Shown piece after piece: positions 24,301 through 39,300 of a DNA stretch of 64,000 bases. Each line of letters begins with the position of its first letter. The stretch's first letter is position 1. The stretch lies in NCBI GenBank assembly GCA_035079385.1, contig JAVHKY010000018.1:62001-126000 (forward strand), written 5' to 3'. Source of the DNA: Aspidiotus rigidus. Taxonomy: Eukaryota > Arthropoda > Insecta > Hemiptera > Diaspididae. The notes beneath the pieces were generated by a model. It was not told where the DNA came from. It made no database searches and saw nothing but the letters and a program-made list of their open reading frames with translations. Position numbers and translations under genes: made by a program.

Positions 24301-27300
24301 TGTAAATTCTGTATTTTTTTTGTAAAATTGGCGTTTTATGCACTTTTTGTAATTTTTTCTGCATTTTTTGTAAATTCTGTAGGTATTTTTTTCATTTATC
24401 GTCTATAATTGTAAAATTTTGGTCAACATTTTCTTAATTTTGATTAAAATTCAGCAATTTTGGTAAAAATTGGGGGCAATTTTTTATTCTTAGTTTAGTG
24501 TTGAAAAATTAAAAATTTTGATTGAAAATTCCTGGGATTTTTTATTGATGAGTTTAATCCTCGAAAATCCTTTATTTTGATCGGAATCACGTAATTTTGG
24601 TCGTAAATTGAGTAATTCTGATTGTGAATTTGTAAAAGCACTGAAAACGCATGTTTTCTTCATCTTTTTCTTTTTTTTTTTTAATGCAGAATAATGCCAA
24701 AAATGCAACATTAAGGGCTCATTTTTTTTTTGTAAAATTGGTGTTTTATGCACTTTTTGTAATTTTTTCTGCATTTTTTGTAAATTCTGTATTTTTTGTA
24801 AATTTTGTATTTTTCTTAAAGGAAGAAAATTTTGGCTAGCTTCACGCGGTACAATTGATTTGCTCGACGTTTTGAACAGGTGACTGTTCTGTTGCTCATG
24901 ACCAGATCTTAGATTCCTCGGCATTTGTCAAATCATTTTGCTAAGGGCGAAAAGCTTAAAAATCAGATGGAAGTTCATTTTAGGAGTAGTGGAGCCTGTA
25001 TAACAAATTTCATCTAGCCAAAAAGTGCCAAAAATGGAATAAATGCCGAAAACGGGGTTTAAAGCCAAATATGACCATTTTGTTAAATATCGTCTAAAAT
25101 TGTCAAATTTCGGTTAAAGTTTTCTTAATTTCGATTAAAATTCAGCAATTTTGGTGAAAATTGGGCATTCAAAGTTGAAAAATTAAAAATTTTGATTGAA
25201 AAATTCCTAGGATTTTTTATTGATGAGTTTAATCCTCGAAAATCGTTTATTTTGATCGAAATCACGTAATTTTGGTCGCAAATTGAGTAATTCTGATCGT
25301 GAATTTGTTAAAGCACTGAAAACGCATGTTTTCTTCATCTTTTTTTTTTTTTAAAGGCCGAATAATGCCGAAAATGCAACAATAAGGGCCGAAACTTTTC
25401 ATTTTTAGTGCCGAAAAATCCGGCCTCTGCTCATGACTAAGAAGAGTCCCAAGTTTAAAATTTCGAGTGAATAAATATTGTATAGTTGTATGGTCTGAAG
25501 CTAGCCAAAATTTCTTTCATTTGAATTTAATACTCGTACCTTCTCAAATAAAAACTGGTTATTAATTTTGTATCTTTTGTAAATTTTTGATTTTTCGTAT
25601 TTTTTTTTTTGTAAATTTGGTATAATTTGTATTTTCCGTATATTCTGTATTTTTTATAAATTTTTCATTTTTGTATATTTTGTAAATTCTGTATATTTTC
25701 CAATTTTTAATTTCATACTATTCTTGTATTTTTTGCCCTATAGGCCTACAACTTTTGTTCTGAAGAGTAAATAAACGTTCCTCAAAATTGTGGCCTTTCT
25801 TTCAATGTTTCAAGAGACCGACATTGAATTTTGAACAATTTTTTCCTCTTTCCCAAAAGCCTTCAGCTATTCTATAGTAAGTTATTGAGCTCGAAGTCAG
25901 GTGTAGGCGAGGCTCAAAAGTGTGCAAGGAGTTTTGCATCCAAAAAATATTGAAAATGTTGTCTAGATGTTATGGGAGTGACGAAGAGCTCGGAATTTTG
26001 AATAAAGGACATGGTGAAGGTTAAAGAAAGCAGTGAAATCGTAGCAGATGATCACGTGTGTGATAGTTGGTGTTTCCTGCGTGCTGTGTGGATAGTCCGA
26101 GGAATAGATGTGAGGCATGAGTACATGGCTGATATGTGGGTGATGCGAGATATATCCAATTTTGCCGATGACGACAGGTTTCAAAAGGATTTCAGTTGTG
26201 TTGATTTATTGTCGAAAGTTTTTTGATTTTGTCGAAGTTCATCCCAATTTTGGTTATTGAGGTGATGGATATAGTATGATAGGTCGTTATGTGTTGGTGA
26301 TAGATGTCTTTGAACGATTAGGAGGGTTAGAGTTCGGTGGACTGCGTCTCACACAACCAGGAATCTATATAAAGCTTTGTGGTGTCGGTGGAAGTGCAGT
26401 AGTAGGTGGATGGGTTGAAGCAAGTGGTGATGGGAATGAGTGTCTGGGGAGTGGGCAAGAATAAAAGATGTGGATGTGGAACGCAAATGATATCAAGACA
26501 AAGGAATATGGCTTGAAATCCGGAGGTAGAGGCTGTCGAGCTATAGAATGGGCAAAGCTAGTTACTTTCTGATACGAGGTTCTGAGAATTCATCAATCAT
26601 TTCAGATAGATGAAAGCGATTCATAGATGGGGCAGTGGTTTCTGTCGGATAGTTGGTGAGATCAAAGTTGCGGTCAAGAGTGGAAGATGTGTTGATAATG
26701 ATAGACAGTGAGATTCTCGAGATTTTTTTCGAGGTGTAGGTACGGACAGAACTTTGTGTAGGTGTCTGTAAGAGAATGAAGGGTTGTGAGCGACGGCAGT
26801 GAGAAGTAGAAAGTCTTCCAAAAGATAGGAGGACAAGAGCAGCTTCTGCACAGAGGTTGAAAACGCTAGGCTCGTCTAGGATACAGGAGAGCAAGACGGA
26901 GACTTTCGAGACAATAATCAAAAAGGACGCGATTTCATGAAATCAAGAGGGTGGTAAGCTGGGTCTGAGCCAGGAAGCAATTAAAAATGAGCCATAAAAC
27001 ACTGCAATCAATTCAGCTCATAAACCTATTACCGGAAGCTGTTCTTATTTGTGATGTTTTGCCAACTTGGGTTATCTTTTTACATCTGCGACTTTTAAGG
27101 AGATATGCGTTTCTCGTTTCAACATGATAAATGATGTAATCAACATTTTAACGGTACTTACACTGCCTATTAGTTTTTTAACGTCTTCAGTTTTATGATC
27201 TCTTAATGGATTATCGAATCCGCATAAACCAATTCTGTAACAGAAGAAGATTAAACAACGTTAAAGATATATTGAAATTTTATATACAAGGCTATTGTTG

Positions 27301-30300
27301 CACGCATTCTGTACAGTAATTCGTCTCAATATACGAGCCAATTCCGAATAAATCTATTTAGCGTGCCATCACACGCGCGATTATTTGCGCTCTTAGATTT
27401 CATTGAATATTCCGTACCTACAACACGTACGAGTAATGCACACGTAATTGACATAATTTTATTTATATAATGGCTCGTCGTTTACTGTAAATATTATACC
27501 AGTAATCGCATCTTCATCGTCCCAACCATAGACACGCTCGTTCATGTAAAAATCTCTTCAATCTTCCTAACACTATATTATACTACGTACTCGTCTATTC
27601 ATATAGGCTAATAATTTTTGATTATACGCTACGTATGAGATATCGAAGTCCGAGTAGACATTTTCAGTCTCGTACATAATTCTACCCTCAGCGTGAAAGA
27701 GTTAACAATGAAAGGACATATCATTAATCTGAAAAACGTATTAATATTTTTAATAGACGACTCTTCTTCTTCTTCGTATTTTTTCTCATCACATCGGAGA
27801 TCATTTTGTTCACGTACCAACGTACACACGTATTATTAAAGAGCGATGATGACGATACGATGTCGGTGGATGAGCGCGGGCGACATCGTACGCGACCCCT
27901 TCGTGTCCTAATTTCTCTTCGTGGCCGATCCCGGCGTAGAGTCGCGAATCTTTCGTAAGTCGTTTCAAAAATTGACGCTCATTACAGTAATGTTATTGCC
28001 AATATTGCGACAGTATGTATCGCGGATAATAATTCGATGTGGCGACGTAAAAAAAAAAACTGTAATTACGAATCCAGAGGGTGTTAACAAGCGAAAAACA
28101 GGTCGCAAAACCAATTTCCACATATTATAAACACTGAGAGGTGTATGTACATTATATACGTCGATAATGTACAATATTTTCATCCACGTATATGTATGCA
28201 AATGACAAAAAAAAAAGAAAGAAACGAAGGCAAACAATAATGTCTCTTGAGCACCGATAGAGATCAAATAGTAATCGTCCTATGTTTATTTTGTAATTAT
28301 AATACGAAATTGTTACGAAATGCATTCCGCGCTTCGTTAATAATTGTATTAAAATCGCGAATAAAATACGATTCCGAAGAATGAGAAAAAAAAAATGAAC
28401 AATAAGACTTATTTATGTATACACGGGGTTTTTGAATTACGATATACTTATTCTATAGCATCTGACTATAATTCTCTGATATATTATACAAAAAAAAAAA
28501 TGCTTGTACATTTTATCTCGACCTCTTGGTTATTTAAAGGACACATTGGGGACGCCGTACGCGTGCATTCGGTATTCCATTCGTGCCCCTTTTCTTCTCA
28601 CTTTTCTTTGTATACTCTAGCTGTAAACTTTATTACGAGTGCGTAATTTACTCAAAATTGAATTAATAAGAACGCCCTCGCCCCATTCCTATTGGTGATC
28701 GTTGCAAGAACCCTGTCGTTCGCACGTTTTTTTTTTTTTTTTTTTTTTTTCGCATAGTTAAGAGATCGACGACCTCCTCGAGAGATGCGGTTTGCACGAG
28801 GAGGAAATTTCAATGAGATCCATTCGAGGGGCTTTTCATCCTTCGATAAAATTTTGTACACTCGCACTGCAGTGATGAGGTCAAGAAACTCTGGAGGGTA
28901 TGAATTTTACCTCCGAGCAGGATTTTTCTATTTCGCTCCCAGAATAGGGTAAATGTTTTTAAGGTAGGGAAATAGGTAACTAGTTTTAATTCAGTCATTG
29001 CGGAATACAGTTGTAAACGACTGGAGGTCGGAAAAGCTAAGACTCGTTCGGAAACTTTAAAAAGCTTAGCGCAGAAGCTGACATGTCTCCTCCAGAGACA
29101 CTTTACTTCACCTCAGGGTCTGGCTTACGGGCTCACTTGCTCTGCCCGTACGCCCCCTCCCCCTCTGGCCCCAGTTTACCGCATATTAAGAGGGTATTGG
29201 GCTATGGTAGCCCAACATAGTAGACTGTATTTTAGGCCGAGTAAAAAAATTTATGAGACATACCCTATCTGGTTCTCGGGATGGCGAATTATTGGAAATG
29301 AAGAATAAGATTCATTCATTTAAACGATACAAAACCGGAACGTTTTCCGTTGAAACCTCATAATCAAAAGTTGGAAGTTGGAGCAGAAACGACGATGGCA
29401 CAAACAAACCAGTGAATCATGGAACGGCACGATGAGTAAAAGAGTATGAGTCAAGAGTGTAGCGTAATGGTGAGAAGACAGGAGAGGAAGAAGATAAGAA
29501 CTAGAGGATTAGAAAGAAAAAGGATATCCAGGATAACAATGTCAAGGAGAATCATTGTTGAAAGTCGACGGGAAAAGTTTCTTAACCGAAGCAAACTCGG
29601 GAACGATTTCATTGAGCAGAACGCAATCATTAGCAAGGTGATGCTGGGTGATTTCTCACGGATTTTACCATGCTCAAAAGCTACCAATCTGAACGTTCGA
29701 TGTGGAGAAAAGTTTCACTCCCTTTGAGGAAGTTATGATTATTTTTTATGAGATGCCATCTCGATATGTTCTCCAAATCTCATATTATTCAACTCTCGTT
29801 TGGTTTCGTAGGTATAAATGGTGGTGCAATTATTGCATTTTAGTTTGTAGACTCCGCTTCTATCATAGGTGGGACGGAACCTAAGGGAGTTATATCCCGG
29901 AACCTGAAAGGCTTCAGAATACGGACAAGTTCCAAGAAGAATTAACCCAAATTTACATTTGTCTCCGAGATCCAAGTTCTCGAAAGAGAGGTTATGGAAA
30001 GTCGACACTTTACGGCCGAACTTTCTCTAAACGAGCACATCCACGTCAATCTTCCCCTCATTGGCCTGAGTTGACTGTCGGATAATAGCCTTCTCGCAAT
30101 TGAAGGCGGTTCGGCTCAGAAATAAACGTTCTGGCGAAGCCAAATAAATAAAGATCATTTTTCAATGTCTTTTTATGGTAGTTGCTCAATCCAGCTACCA
30201 GTTAAGACAAAATAATTTTTGATAGCAGATACAGGCACAGTAAACACATCAACCAGCTTAAATCTGTTTGTGACGTCATTGATATCCGTGACGTCTAGTA

Positions 30301-33300
30301 CACCTATTTTAATCAAACTAGCTGAAGACTCGCTCGCCTCGCTCCTTCGTCCTCATTCTTGGCTAACTCTTCTGGATCAAGTGAGAGATTCCTCGCAAAT
30401 TTCCTGGGAGGGAATGGTAGGGAAAGAGGATTTTAAACTTGGGCATGCAGATTTCCAACAGATTTGAACCTGCGGATTTCTAATAGACAATTGGGGTGCC
30501 GATGTCGGTGAAGATATTAGTCCCGAATTTGCGAATTTTCGATAGCGGATAAAAGGACGGTAGGATATCAATCAGTTTAAACCGCCTTGCGACGCCATCA
30601 CCATCAGTCGAATCTACTGTGACGTCATTAGTTTGCGAAGTCATCAACATTCACGGCTTAGTATAGCCTAGTAGGGGGGGGGGGGCAAACCAGCCTTGCG
30701 GATTTCCAATAGTAGCCTATTTTAAAGCTCATACAGTCCAATATAATATATTTTCGGACTAGGGAACTCCAACGCGGACTAGCGGATTTTTGGATTAGGT
30801 CGCGGGGACAACGCCTAGGAATCTAGTATATTGTATGCTAAGCATAGTATAGTCTAGTATCAATTTTGGAGCACAGTATAAACCTAGTTCAAGGCTAGTA
30901 CAGCATAATATGTATGCTACTCTAGAGGATAGGGAGAAATCCACGGATGAGGCTGTAGGAAAGCGGCGTTCTTGTGGGCAGAGAACCTGAAAGAGGACCC
31001 ATGGATGGTGATTTCGAAAGACTAGAATTTTCGATAAATATACTAACGTCATGGCAACCTTTAGCAATGGAGATGGAAAGATCGAGAAAATTTAGATCGG
31101 ATGGTGGGAAACTTGTTGTTTAAGAAATTAAAAAAATCAAACCTGCCCACAGGCAAATAATGTCGACGTACGGGTACCAATACCGGATGTGGCGGATTAA
31201 GTAATTCCCTACCTGGATAATATCATATTCGACCAGCTTTAGAAATAGCTGGGAGGCGACAGAGCTTAGAGGGAATCCAATTGGAATTTTAACGCTTTTG
31301 GAGAAACGGTAAAATTACCTGCATCGAACTTGCAGAAATTTTCAGGAAAGCAATCGTTCAGAAGCCTAGGCTAAAAATTCAGCGGCTATCTCGAGGGGGA
31401 TTTTGGCTTCGCCAAACAGTTTCATTAAGTAAAGGAGTGGTACACCAAGGTAAGGGGGGAGGGCGTTAGAAAAGAGATCACTGACGTTGATAGGAACAGG
31501 AGGTTTAATATTATGAAGTTTCTGAGTGAGATGCAGAGAGTTCTGAGTAGTCAATTTGAGTCATTAGTCGAGAAACTAGACAGGTTTGTAGAGGGAAGAG
31601 GGTATAGTAGGATACGACAGGACTGAGTTTTACGAAGCTCATGAAGATGGTGTGGAACAGGATTAGGAACAAGAATAGATTTCTCGAGAGGTACATAACC
31701 TTACATGCTGGACATACATAGAGAATTTGACGATGATTGTTACTCGTCAAGAAGTCATTGACCTTTCCTCGACCTTGGATCGCCACAGATTGCAATTTTA
31801 CTGTGTTTTTTCAGTCAATATTTTGATAACCTCGTCGATAAAGGATTTTCAGCTGAGAAATTTGATAGCGGGAAACTGTTCGTTCAAAAAGTCGAGAAAA
31901 TCATGAAGGATGGGTAACTAACTGACCTGCCTAGGCCGCAGACAAGGAATGTCGTCGACGTACATGTACCAATACCAGATGTTGGTGTTGAAGTCATTCT
32001 CTACCCGGGAGATCTCAGAACTGAAGAGTTTCTAGAACGACTGGTGCCCAGAGAAGATCCGATATGGATTCTAACGTCATTAGGTAAATGGTATACAAGT
32101 TCCCATCGAACCTGCCGAAATTTTTTCTAAAATAACTCTCTGTTCTTTATTCTCTTCTATTCTCGGGGTCAGTCACTCTGCTTGTAAGCCTCCCAACGGT
32201 CTCCATTATAACAGGCCTAATAGCGATACTGCTCGAGTCTTCCTTTTACTAGGCCTCCGAATGACGGCTGATAACAAGATACTTGCAGATTTTAGGATTG
32301 AGTGCTACTACTTAGTCTCCATTATACTGAGCTATTCAGTATACTAAACAATACTAGGCCTACTATTAACCTTCAAGAAGTCAGTTTTACCAGATGGTGA
32401 TGATAAAATATCGCCTATTCCTTTGGCCGAAGGAGCCTAAAATCGCCAAGTACAAAATTGCTGTCGCTGAACCCATGAAGTAGCCCAAAGTCGCCAACAA
32501 TCGCCAGATTTGATTGTCAAAGCGCCCAATTGGCGACAAAAAATCGCCAAGTTTCATGTAGCTCAATTGGCTTGTAGGAGCCAAAATATCTTTTGTGAAG
32601 CCCAATTGGCGCTTTATAGCGTAACCTGGCAACACTGCGTGAAGCCAGACCTAACATAAGACTTACATACAGCAGTAAAAGCCTTTAAATCACTTACAGA
32701 TTACGAAGACGATGAAAGGTGGTTTGAAATCTTTAGAAATAGGATCGGAATCAAGGTTGATGACGTCATAGTTTATGGTAAAGAAAGAGTAGGGATACAG
32801 TATACAGGATTATTATGAGTGGGGGGAACTCGCGGGGTGGTGTGAACTCGCAAATTTTGGAATTACGGGTCAAGATTCGAGACTTGTGAAACTAGCAGAT
32901 TTTCAGGATCATATTTAAGGTTCTTTTCCATGGGGTGGGAGGGGGAGTAACCGGTGGGAAGGGTAAATTTCGGAATTAGGAACTACGATTCAGGAAACTT
33001 CTGGAGGGATGTATTTTTTTGGGGGGGGAGCCCAATTCGAAGGTGTTGTGTGAACTTGCAAATTTTGGGATTAGAAGCTAGGATTCAGGAAAGATATGAA
33101 ACATGTTAAAAGAGAAGTAAAGAGAAGAGAGGGAGAGTAGTGAGAAAATCAATGGACCGCCTATTATCCGTACATGGCTCCTTCTGAATTTTCATACGTA
33201 CACGATTTATTCTTTCTAAGGAGACACGAGTAAGTCGAATTCTTTCTTTCAGTATGTCGAATTTTTCCTAAGTCGAATTATTATATTATTAAAAGAAAAT

Positions 33301-36300
33301 TTCGCGCCGCCAAAATTCCGGGTCTTAGGCTACAGCGTAGTCAGCGTATAGGGAAATCCGGCGCTGAAAGAGTGAAAAATTCAAGCTGCTACCTCGATGA
33401 GGACATTGGCCTCGCCACAAAGATTCACTAGGAGCAAGGAGGACGTTAAGAAAGAGATCATCAACGTCGAAAGAAATCAAAACAAAGTGAGAGGGATGTT
33501 GAGTATTTCGAAATTTCTCCGTGAGGTCGAGAAAGCTTTGAACGGATTAAGCCACTGGTCGAGAAACATAGCGAGTTTGTAGGAGGGAGGGGATAATATG
33601 TAGGGTTTCAGGAAGCCCATGAAGAAGGTGTGCGATGGAGTTCGGAAAAAGGGCGGATTTCTTGAGAGGCACAGTCACTCGCATTGATGGCTTCCCTCAC
33701 CCGCAGGATTCCCTTTCTTTCTAATCCTCTAGTCCTTATCTTCTTCATCGTTTCCTTCTTCTTGCGCAGACACAGTTTCAGTTGGTGTATATTATGCGTA
33801 TGCCGTTCCACGACTCATCAGTTTGTTTCTGCCAACATGTTCCTGAAAGTTCAGTTTATTCCAAACTTTCTTCGAACACAGTTTTTCACTCAAAAACGTT
33901 CTGAATACATACGAATTTAGCTAGATTGAAATATGTACCATAACAAAGGGAATCGAAACTTTCACAATGATCGAGTATTTCTCAACCTCATCCGGTCTCA
34001 TTAATTCGTCTATGCAAACTAAGAACTTTGAAACTCAATACCTGAACCAATACGTAGGACCACATTACCCAAAGCAGAAAGAAATTGGACCAGGCTCCAA
34101 TGCACTATACGACACTAATTCCACTCTGTCTTAATCGTGGGCAACTATTCAACTCGACCATTGCAAGTCATCGTGACGGTTTGCTGCGACATTATGGTTC
34201 TTCTCGACGAGAGTAAAGGAAACTCGAGAGCCGAAAACCTGCAATCGATTCGAAATAAATCCACGATACCACCCAAGATCGATGACCCACACCTTGTCCA
34301 TATTGTACAGCTTAATTGACACGATTCGAGCGATATTATATTCGCGTAAAAAAACGCTATCGTCTATCTCCTACTCGCATTCTCTATCTCGTTTCAATGA
34401 TAATCAGTTAGAAGAATAGAGGTCGCATCGAGGGTACGTGCGGGCATTCATTATTATTTACCTCTATTTGTTGCTGTCATATTTTATCAATTGCACGAGA
34501 ACAGCATTAATGCGTTCAGATGTTGCGTTCACCGTTATACAGCAAGAGTCATTCGCGTAAATCATCTTCTTTTCGCGCGGACTCCGCTCCGTTTGAAATT
34601 GATACATGCCAAGACAAATAATGGATTTCACAGATATAGCCTCCATATGTATGCAGAATAGAACGATCTTCTACGGTACACTTCCTGGTCAACCTCGTTG
34701 TTGTAGTTTTATCGTAATATTATATTATATGCGCGAGATAATACGATACATATAATACGCGTATGCGCGCTACGAGAGTGTATTTTGTCGGAATGCGACA
34801 CGTTGCGCTGATTTGCAGGGTGGCGGCGCTTCGTGCCAAATGGGTGTGTGTGACATAAGCGTGCACGTTTCATGAATTCGACCTTAATAATAATAAATAT
34901 TATGAAAGAGAGACGCCAAGTGCTCTCGGTCGCAGCGAGAAAATGCCTACGGTTTTGTCGCAATCGAGAAAGCGCATTCGGTGTTGTGTTCGCGATATTC
35001 TCGCTGGGCGCGACGATACCGAGATGCGCGCGACCCTCGGTCCGGAAAGCGAAGGATGAAATCAAGGTAATGTTGATTTTGAATTTTTTCTAAGTTGAAA
35101 GGAAGAAGAAGCACAAATTCAAGGCAGACCTTCGGAAGAGGGTCCAAAGCATTCTTTCTCTTTCACCTGTACACTCACGAAATTCCAATGCAAACAAATC
35201 GAGGAGACAGGAGTTTGATTGAAGACCCCCTATTCCAAAACTTGTTCGAATTTCTTTGCTCATACCATCATTTCGGTTGTTCCATCCATTCTTTAAAGGG
35301 TCCCAAACTCAAATTCCAATGTACCGTACATAAGCTCAATGAACTCTGTCCCGTGTTTATACATGTGTATAGACATATCTTACACGCATTACGCTATAAT
35401 AAAGTATTATATCGTATGAAATCCACGCACGTAAAATACTGTAACGTTTCTTTATTCGCGATCAACACGACTCTTTTGGCCCCATGTTTACATTCGGGTT
35501 GGACAATGGCCAACAGATGTCCGCGAACTGAGACCGACCATAACATTAACATCATAAAGCGCGCGTCCTGCGCGTAATAACGGCATCAAACAGGGCGGAT
35601 TCACGACGATCGCATTGACGCGTTTGGTCCGCCGCGCGAGTGTCAAAACTGCAATACGTCTAACCGTAGGCACGCGGTACATATGCGCATTCTGTATCAT
35701 TGGAACATAGTAAATAAACTCTTCACAATATTTAGTTCAAACATTTCAAAGTGCAAACATGCAACGCCTTCGTATTTCATTGATAATCGTTTTAATCGTG
35801 CAATAATACAAGTATACCCATGCGGGAGAGTTGATAAACCATCAGCGAGATTCTCCCGGTCATTCGGCAAAATTATGCACAACAATAAGAGTAAGTTACA
35901 ATACTCGCACGACCGTATTCTCGGTTCGAATAATAAAAATAGTACGTCCTACAAACCGTTATTTTGTGACGACCGTATAACCTACACTTTTCAGCCTTTT
36001 AGTGTGCTCGAATAAAGAACAGGGACGGTGTGGGTGGTTGGTCGATTGTGGAACTTTCAACGGATTCGATGGGCGAGATTAGTGTTAACGGATTTGCAAT
36101 AAAGTGCAGCGAGAATTCTGCGCTTAGATGACTGCCACCACGCGCGTTACCGTTTGTCGATATTTCATGACTCATGAGCAATAAATGTATGGTAGGAAAA
36201 AGAGAGCCATCGCGTGGACCGATCGAGATTACTGCTTCATTTTTGCTGGTGTACATAAGTATATGCACGCCGAGGAAATGGAATTACACGTTAAGAAAAA

Positions 36301-39300
36301 TATGACATGTCTTGTTAGTGCCGTATACATACTGGTATACAATAGTTAAGCATCGAACAGTGATCATTATTATTTGTCGAAGAAAATTATAATGAGATAT
36401 GTGTATCTGGTTTGTTGATAATGGTGCACACGCCCAGCTAACAGGTCGCGTTAATGGGTTGCGAGTGCGCGTAGGTGAAATATTTTCAAATATTATGAAT
36501 GAAGAGGAGAACTGATGAGGTCGATTGAGGTAGTCATAAAAACGCGTCAAGAATAGCTTCCCGTTACCCGATGAAAGCTGGAAGTCTGGAGAAAAGAGCT
36601 CTGAAGTATGACCCACATGGTGACGAGCGTGACTTCTTAGAGGCAAAGGCATCTCCAGCACCGGGAGATTCTGCTCGAGATATTTTCACAATTTTGCAGA
36701 AATACACTAGTGACCGAGGATAAGAAAAAGGACCTAGACGGGAGTTTTTCTGACGACATCACATTTTGTATTTTTAAGGTTGAGAATACTCTTGCAAAAA
36801 CTGTCTCGAAAAACTGTCACGGGAAGTCATCAATTCTCCTGACCTACTCCAGCAGGGACTTGAAAAAATTTAGGCTTCGCTATTTATGAACCTGGTCCCT
36901 TAGCCCTCATACTACTCGCCCAAACCGAAAGTAAACTACGCCATACTAGACCTAACATACAATTTACTAGGGCTTAGAGCTGCATGCGGCATTTAAGGCT
37001 AACTAGCTCATCCTACTCCCTGTATGCAGCGTCACGTCACGGTTTTATTGCTATGACGTCATGAAGACCTTGATCTTGGGAAGTGAGAATTTCAAGTCCC
37101 TAAAGTAGGTCAGAGACTCCGCCCCATCGTAAACCAAAATTTGTCCGAAAGGCAACGGAAACACACATCTCGCCCATGAGACGGATTCCGGTTGAGAACA
37201 TTCTCAAATTTTTCCAACACCTAATGATTCAAGGACTCTCGCATAGGCAGAAGATTCCAGGTAGGGCCTCAACCGGAAATTTGTCCATTCTCGTTATCTC
37301 ATAAGCTCCCGTTTTAGTAATGCACCCACAATTTACTTTATTTGGGGGAGGGTACATCCTCAGGAAAAGTGAGTATCCGCTTCCAACTTTGCTGACTTCA
37401 TCAACCTAAATCAAGTTAGGTTGCATAGATGGGGTGCATTCTCAGAAAATGTCCATTTCTGATTTTGATGACTTTATCAACCTGAATCACGTCAAGTCAT
37501 TTTGCATAGAGGAGATGCATCCTCAGAAAACGTACCTGTCCCCGGCCGAGTTTGATGATGTCATCAACTCGTGACGCCATAAACCTCAGACACGTTAAGT
37601 TATTTTGCCGAGAAGGGGTGCATCATCAGAAAACGGCCATGCCCGAATTTGATGACCTCATCAACCTGAGTTAGGTTTTGTTCCATAGAAAATATTAGTG
37701 CTCGACTTCTATGACGTCATCAAACCGAGTCTCATGTTAGGTCATGTTGCATAGACAGGGATCGTTTCTCAGGAAACGTCCATTTCTGACTTTGATGACG
37801 TCATCAACCTGAGTTAGATTTCGTTTTTTGGATAATTGACCTGTCCAACTTCGATGACGTCATCAACTTGAGTCATGTTAGTTGCATAGAAGGGATGCAT
37901 CCTCAGAAAACGTCCATGCCCGACTTTGTTGACGTCATCAACCTGAGTTAGGTTCTGTTTCGTCGAAGGGGTACATCCTCAAAAAACGGTCATGTCCGAC
38001 TTTGATGACGTAATCAACCTGAGTTAGGTTTTGTTTCATAGAAAATATTTGTGCCCGACTTCGATGACGTTATCAAACTGAGTCTCAAGTTAGGTTTTGT
38101 TTCGTCGAAGGGGTGCATCCTCAGAAAACGTCCACGTCCGACTTTGTTGACGTCATCAACCTGAGTTAGGTTCTGTTTCGTCGAAGGGGTACATCCTCAA
38201 AAAACGGTCATGTCCGACTTTGATGACGTAATCAACCTGAGTTAGGTTTTGTTTCATAGAAAATATTAGTGCCCGACTTCGATGACGTTATCAAACTGAG
38301 TCGCAAGTTAGGTTTTGTTTCGTCGAAGGGGTGCATCCTCAAAAAACGTCCACGTCCGACTTTGTTGACGTCATCAACCTGAGTTAGGTTCTGTTTCGTC
38401 GAAGGGGTACATCCTCAAAAAACGGTCATGTCCGACTTTGATGACGTAATCAACCTGAGTTAGGTTTTGTTTCATAGAAAATATTTGTGCCCGACTTCGA
38501 TGACGTTATCAAACTGAGTCTCAAGTTAGGTTTTGTTTCGTCGAAGGGGTGCATCCTCAGAAAACGTCCACGTCCGACTTTGTTGACGTCATCAAGCTGA
38601 GTTAGGTTCTGTTTCGTCGAAGGGGTACATCCTCAAAAAACGGTCATGTCCGACTTTGATGACGTAATCAACCTGAGTTAGGTTTTGTTTCATAGAAAAT
38701 ATTTGTGCCCGACTTCGATGACGTTATCAAACTGAGTCTCAAGTTAGGTTTTGTTTCGTCGAAGGGGTGCATCCTCAGAAAACGTCCACGTCCGACTTTG
38801 TTGACGTCATCAACCTGAGTTAGGTTCTGTTTCGTCGAAGGGGTACATCCTCAAAAAACGGTCATGTCCGACTTTGATGACGTAATCAACCTGAGTTAGG
38901 TTTTGTTTCATAGAAAATATTTGTGCCCGACTTCGATGAAGTTATCAAACTGAGTCTCAAGTTAGGTTTTGTTTCGTCGAAGGGGTGCATCCTCAGAAAA
39001 CGTCCACGTCCGACTTTGTTGACGTCATCAACCTGAGTTAGGTTCTGTTTCGTCGAAGGGGTACATCCTCAAAAAACGGTCATGTACGACTTTGATGACG
39101 TAATCAACCTGAGTTAGGTTTTGTTTCATAGAAAATATTTGTGCCCGACTTCGATGACGTTATCAAACTGAGTCTCAAGTTAGGTTTTGTTTCGTCGAAG
39201 GGGTGCATCCTCAAAAAACGTCCACGTCCGACTTTGTTGACGTCATCAACCTGAGTTAGGTTCTGTTTCGTCGAAGGGGTACATCCTCAAAAAACGGTCA

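Larger units (their letters stand above)
22902..27161 (-). other. Intron 3 of the Expansion/Rebuff-like gene
   Basis: 4.3 kb. It contains a foldback element (23389-23670) and an AT-rich repeat field (24150-25740). In 25741-27161 I see only short frames on both strands with no recognisable domain; the 119-codon minus frame at 26562-26921 is unassigned. Confidence 0.75.
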
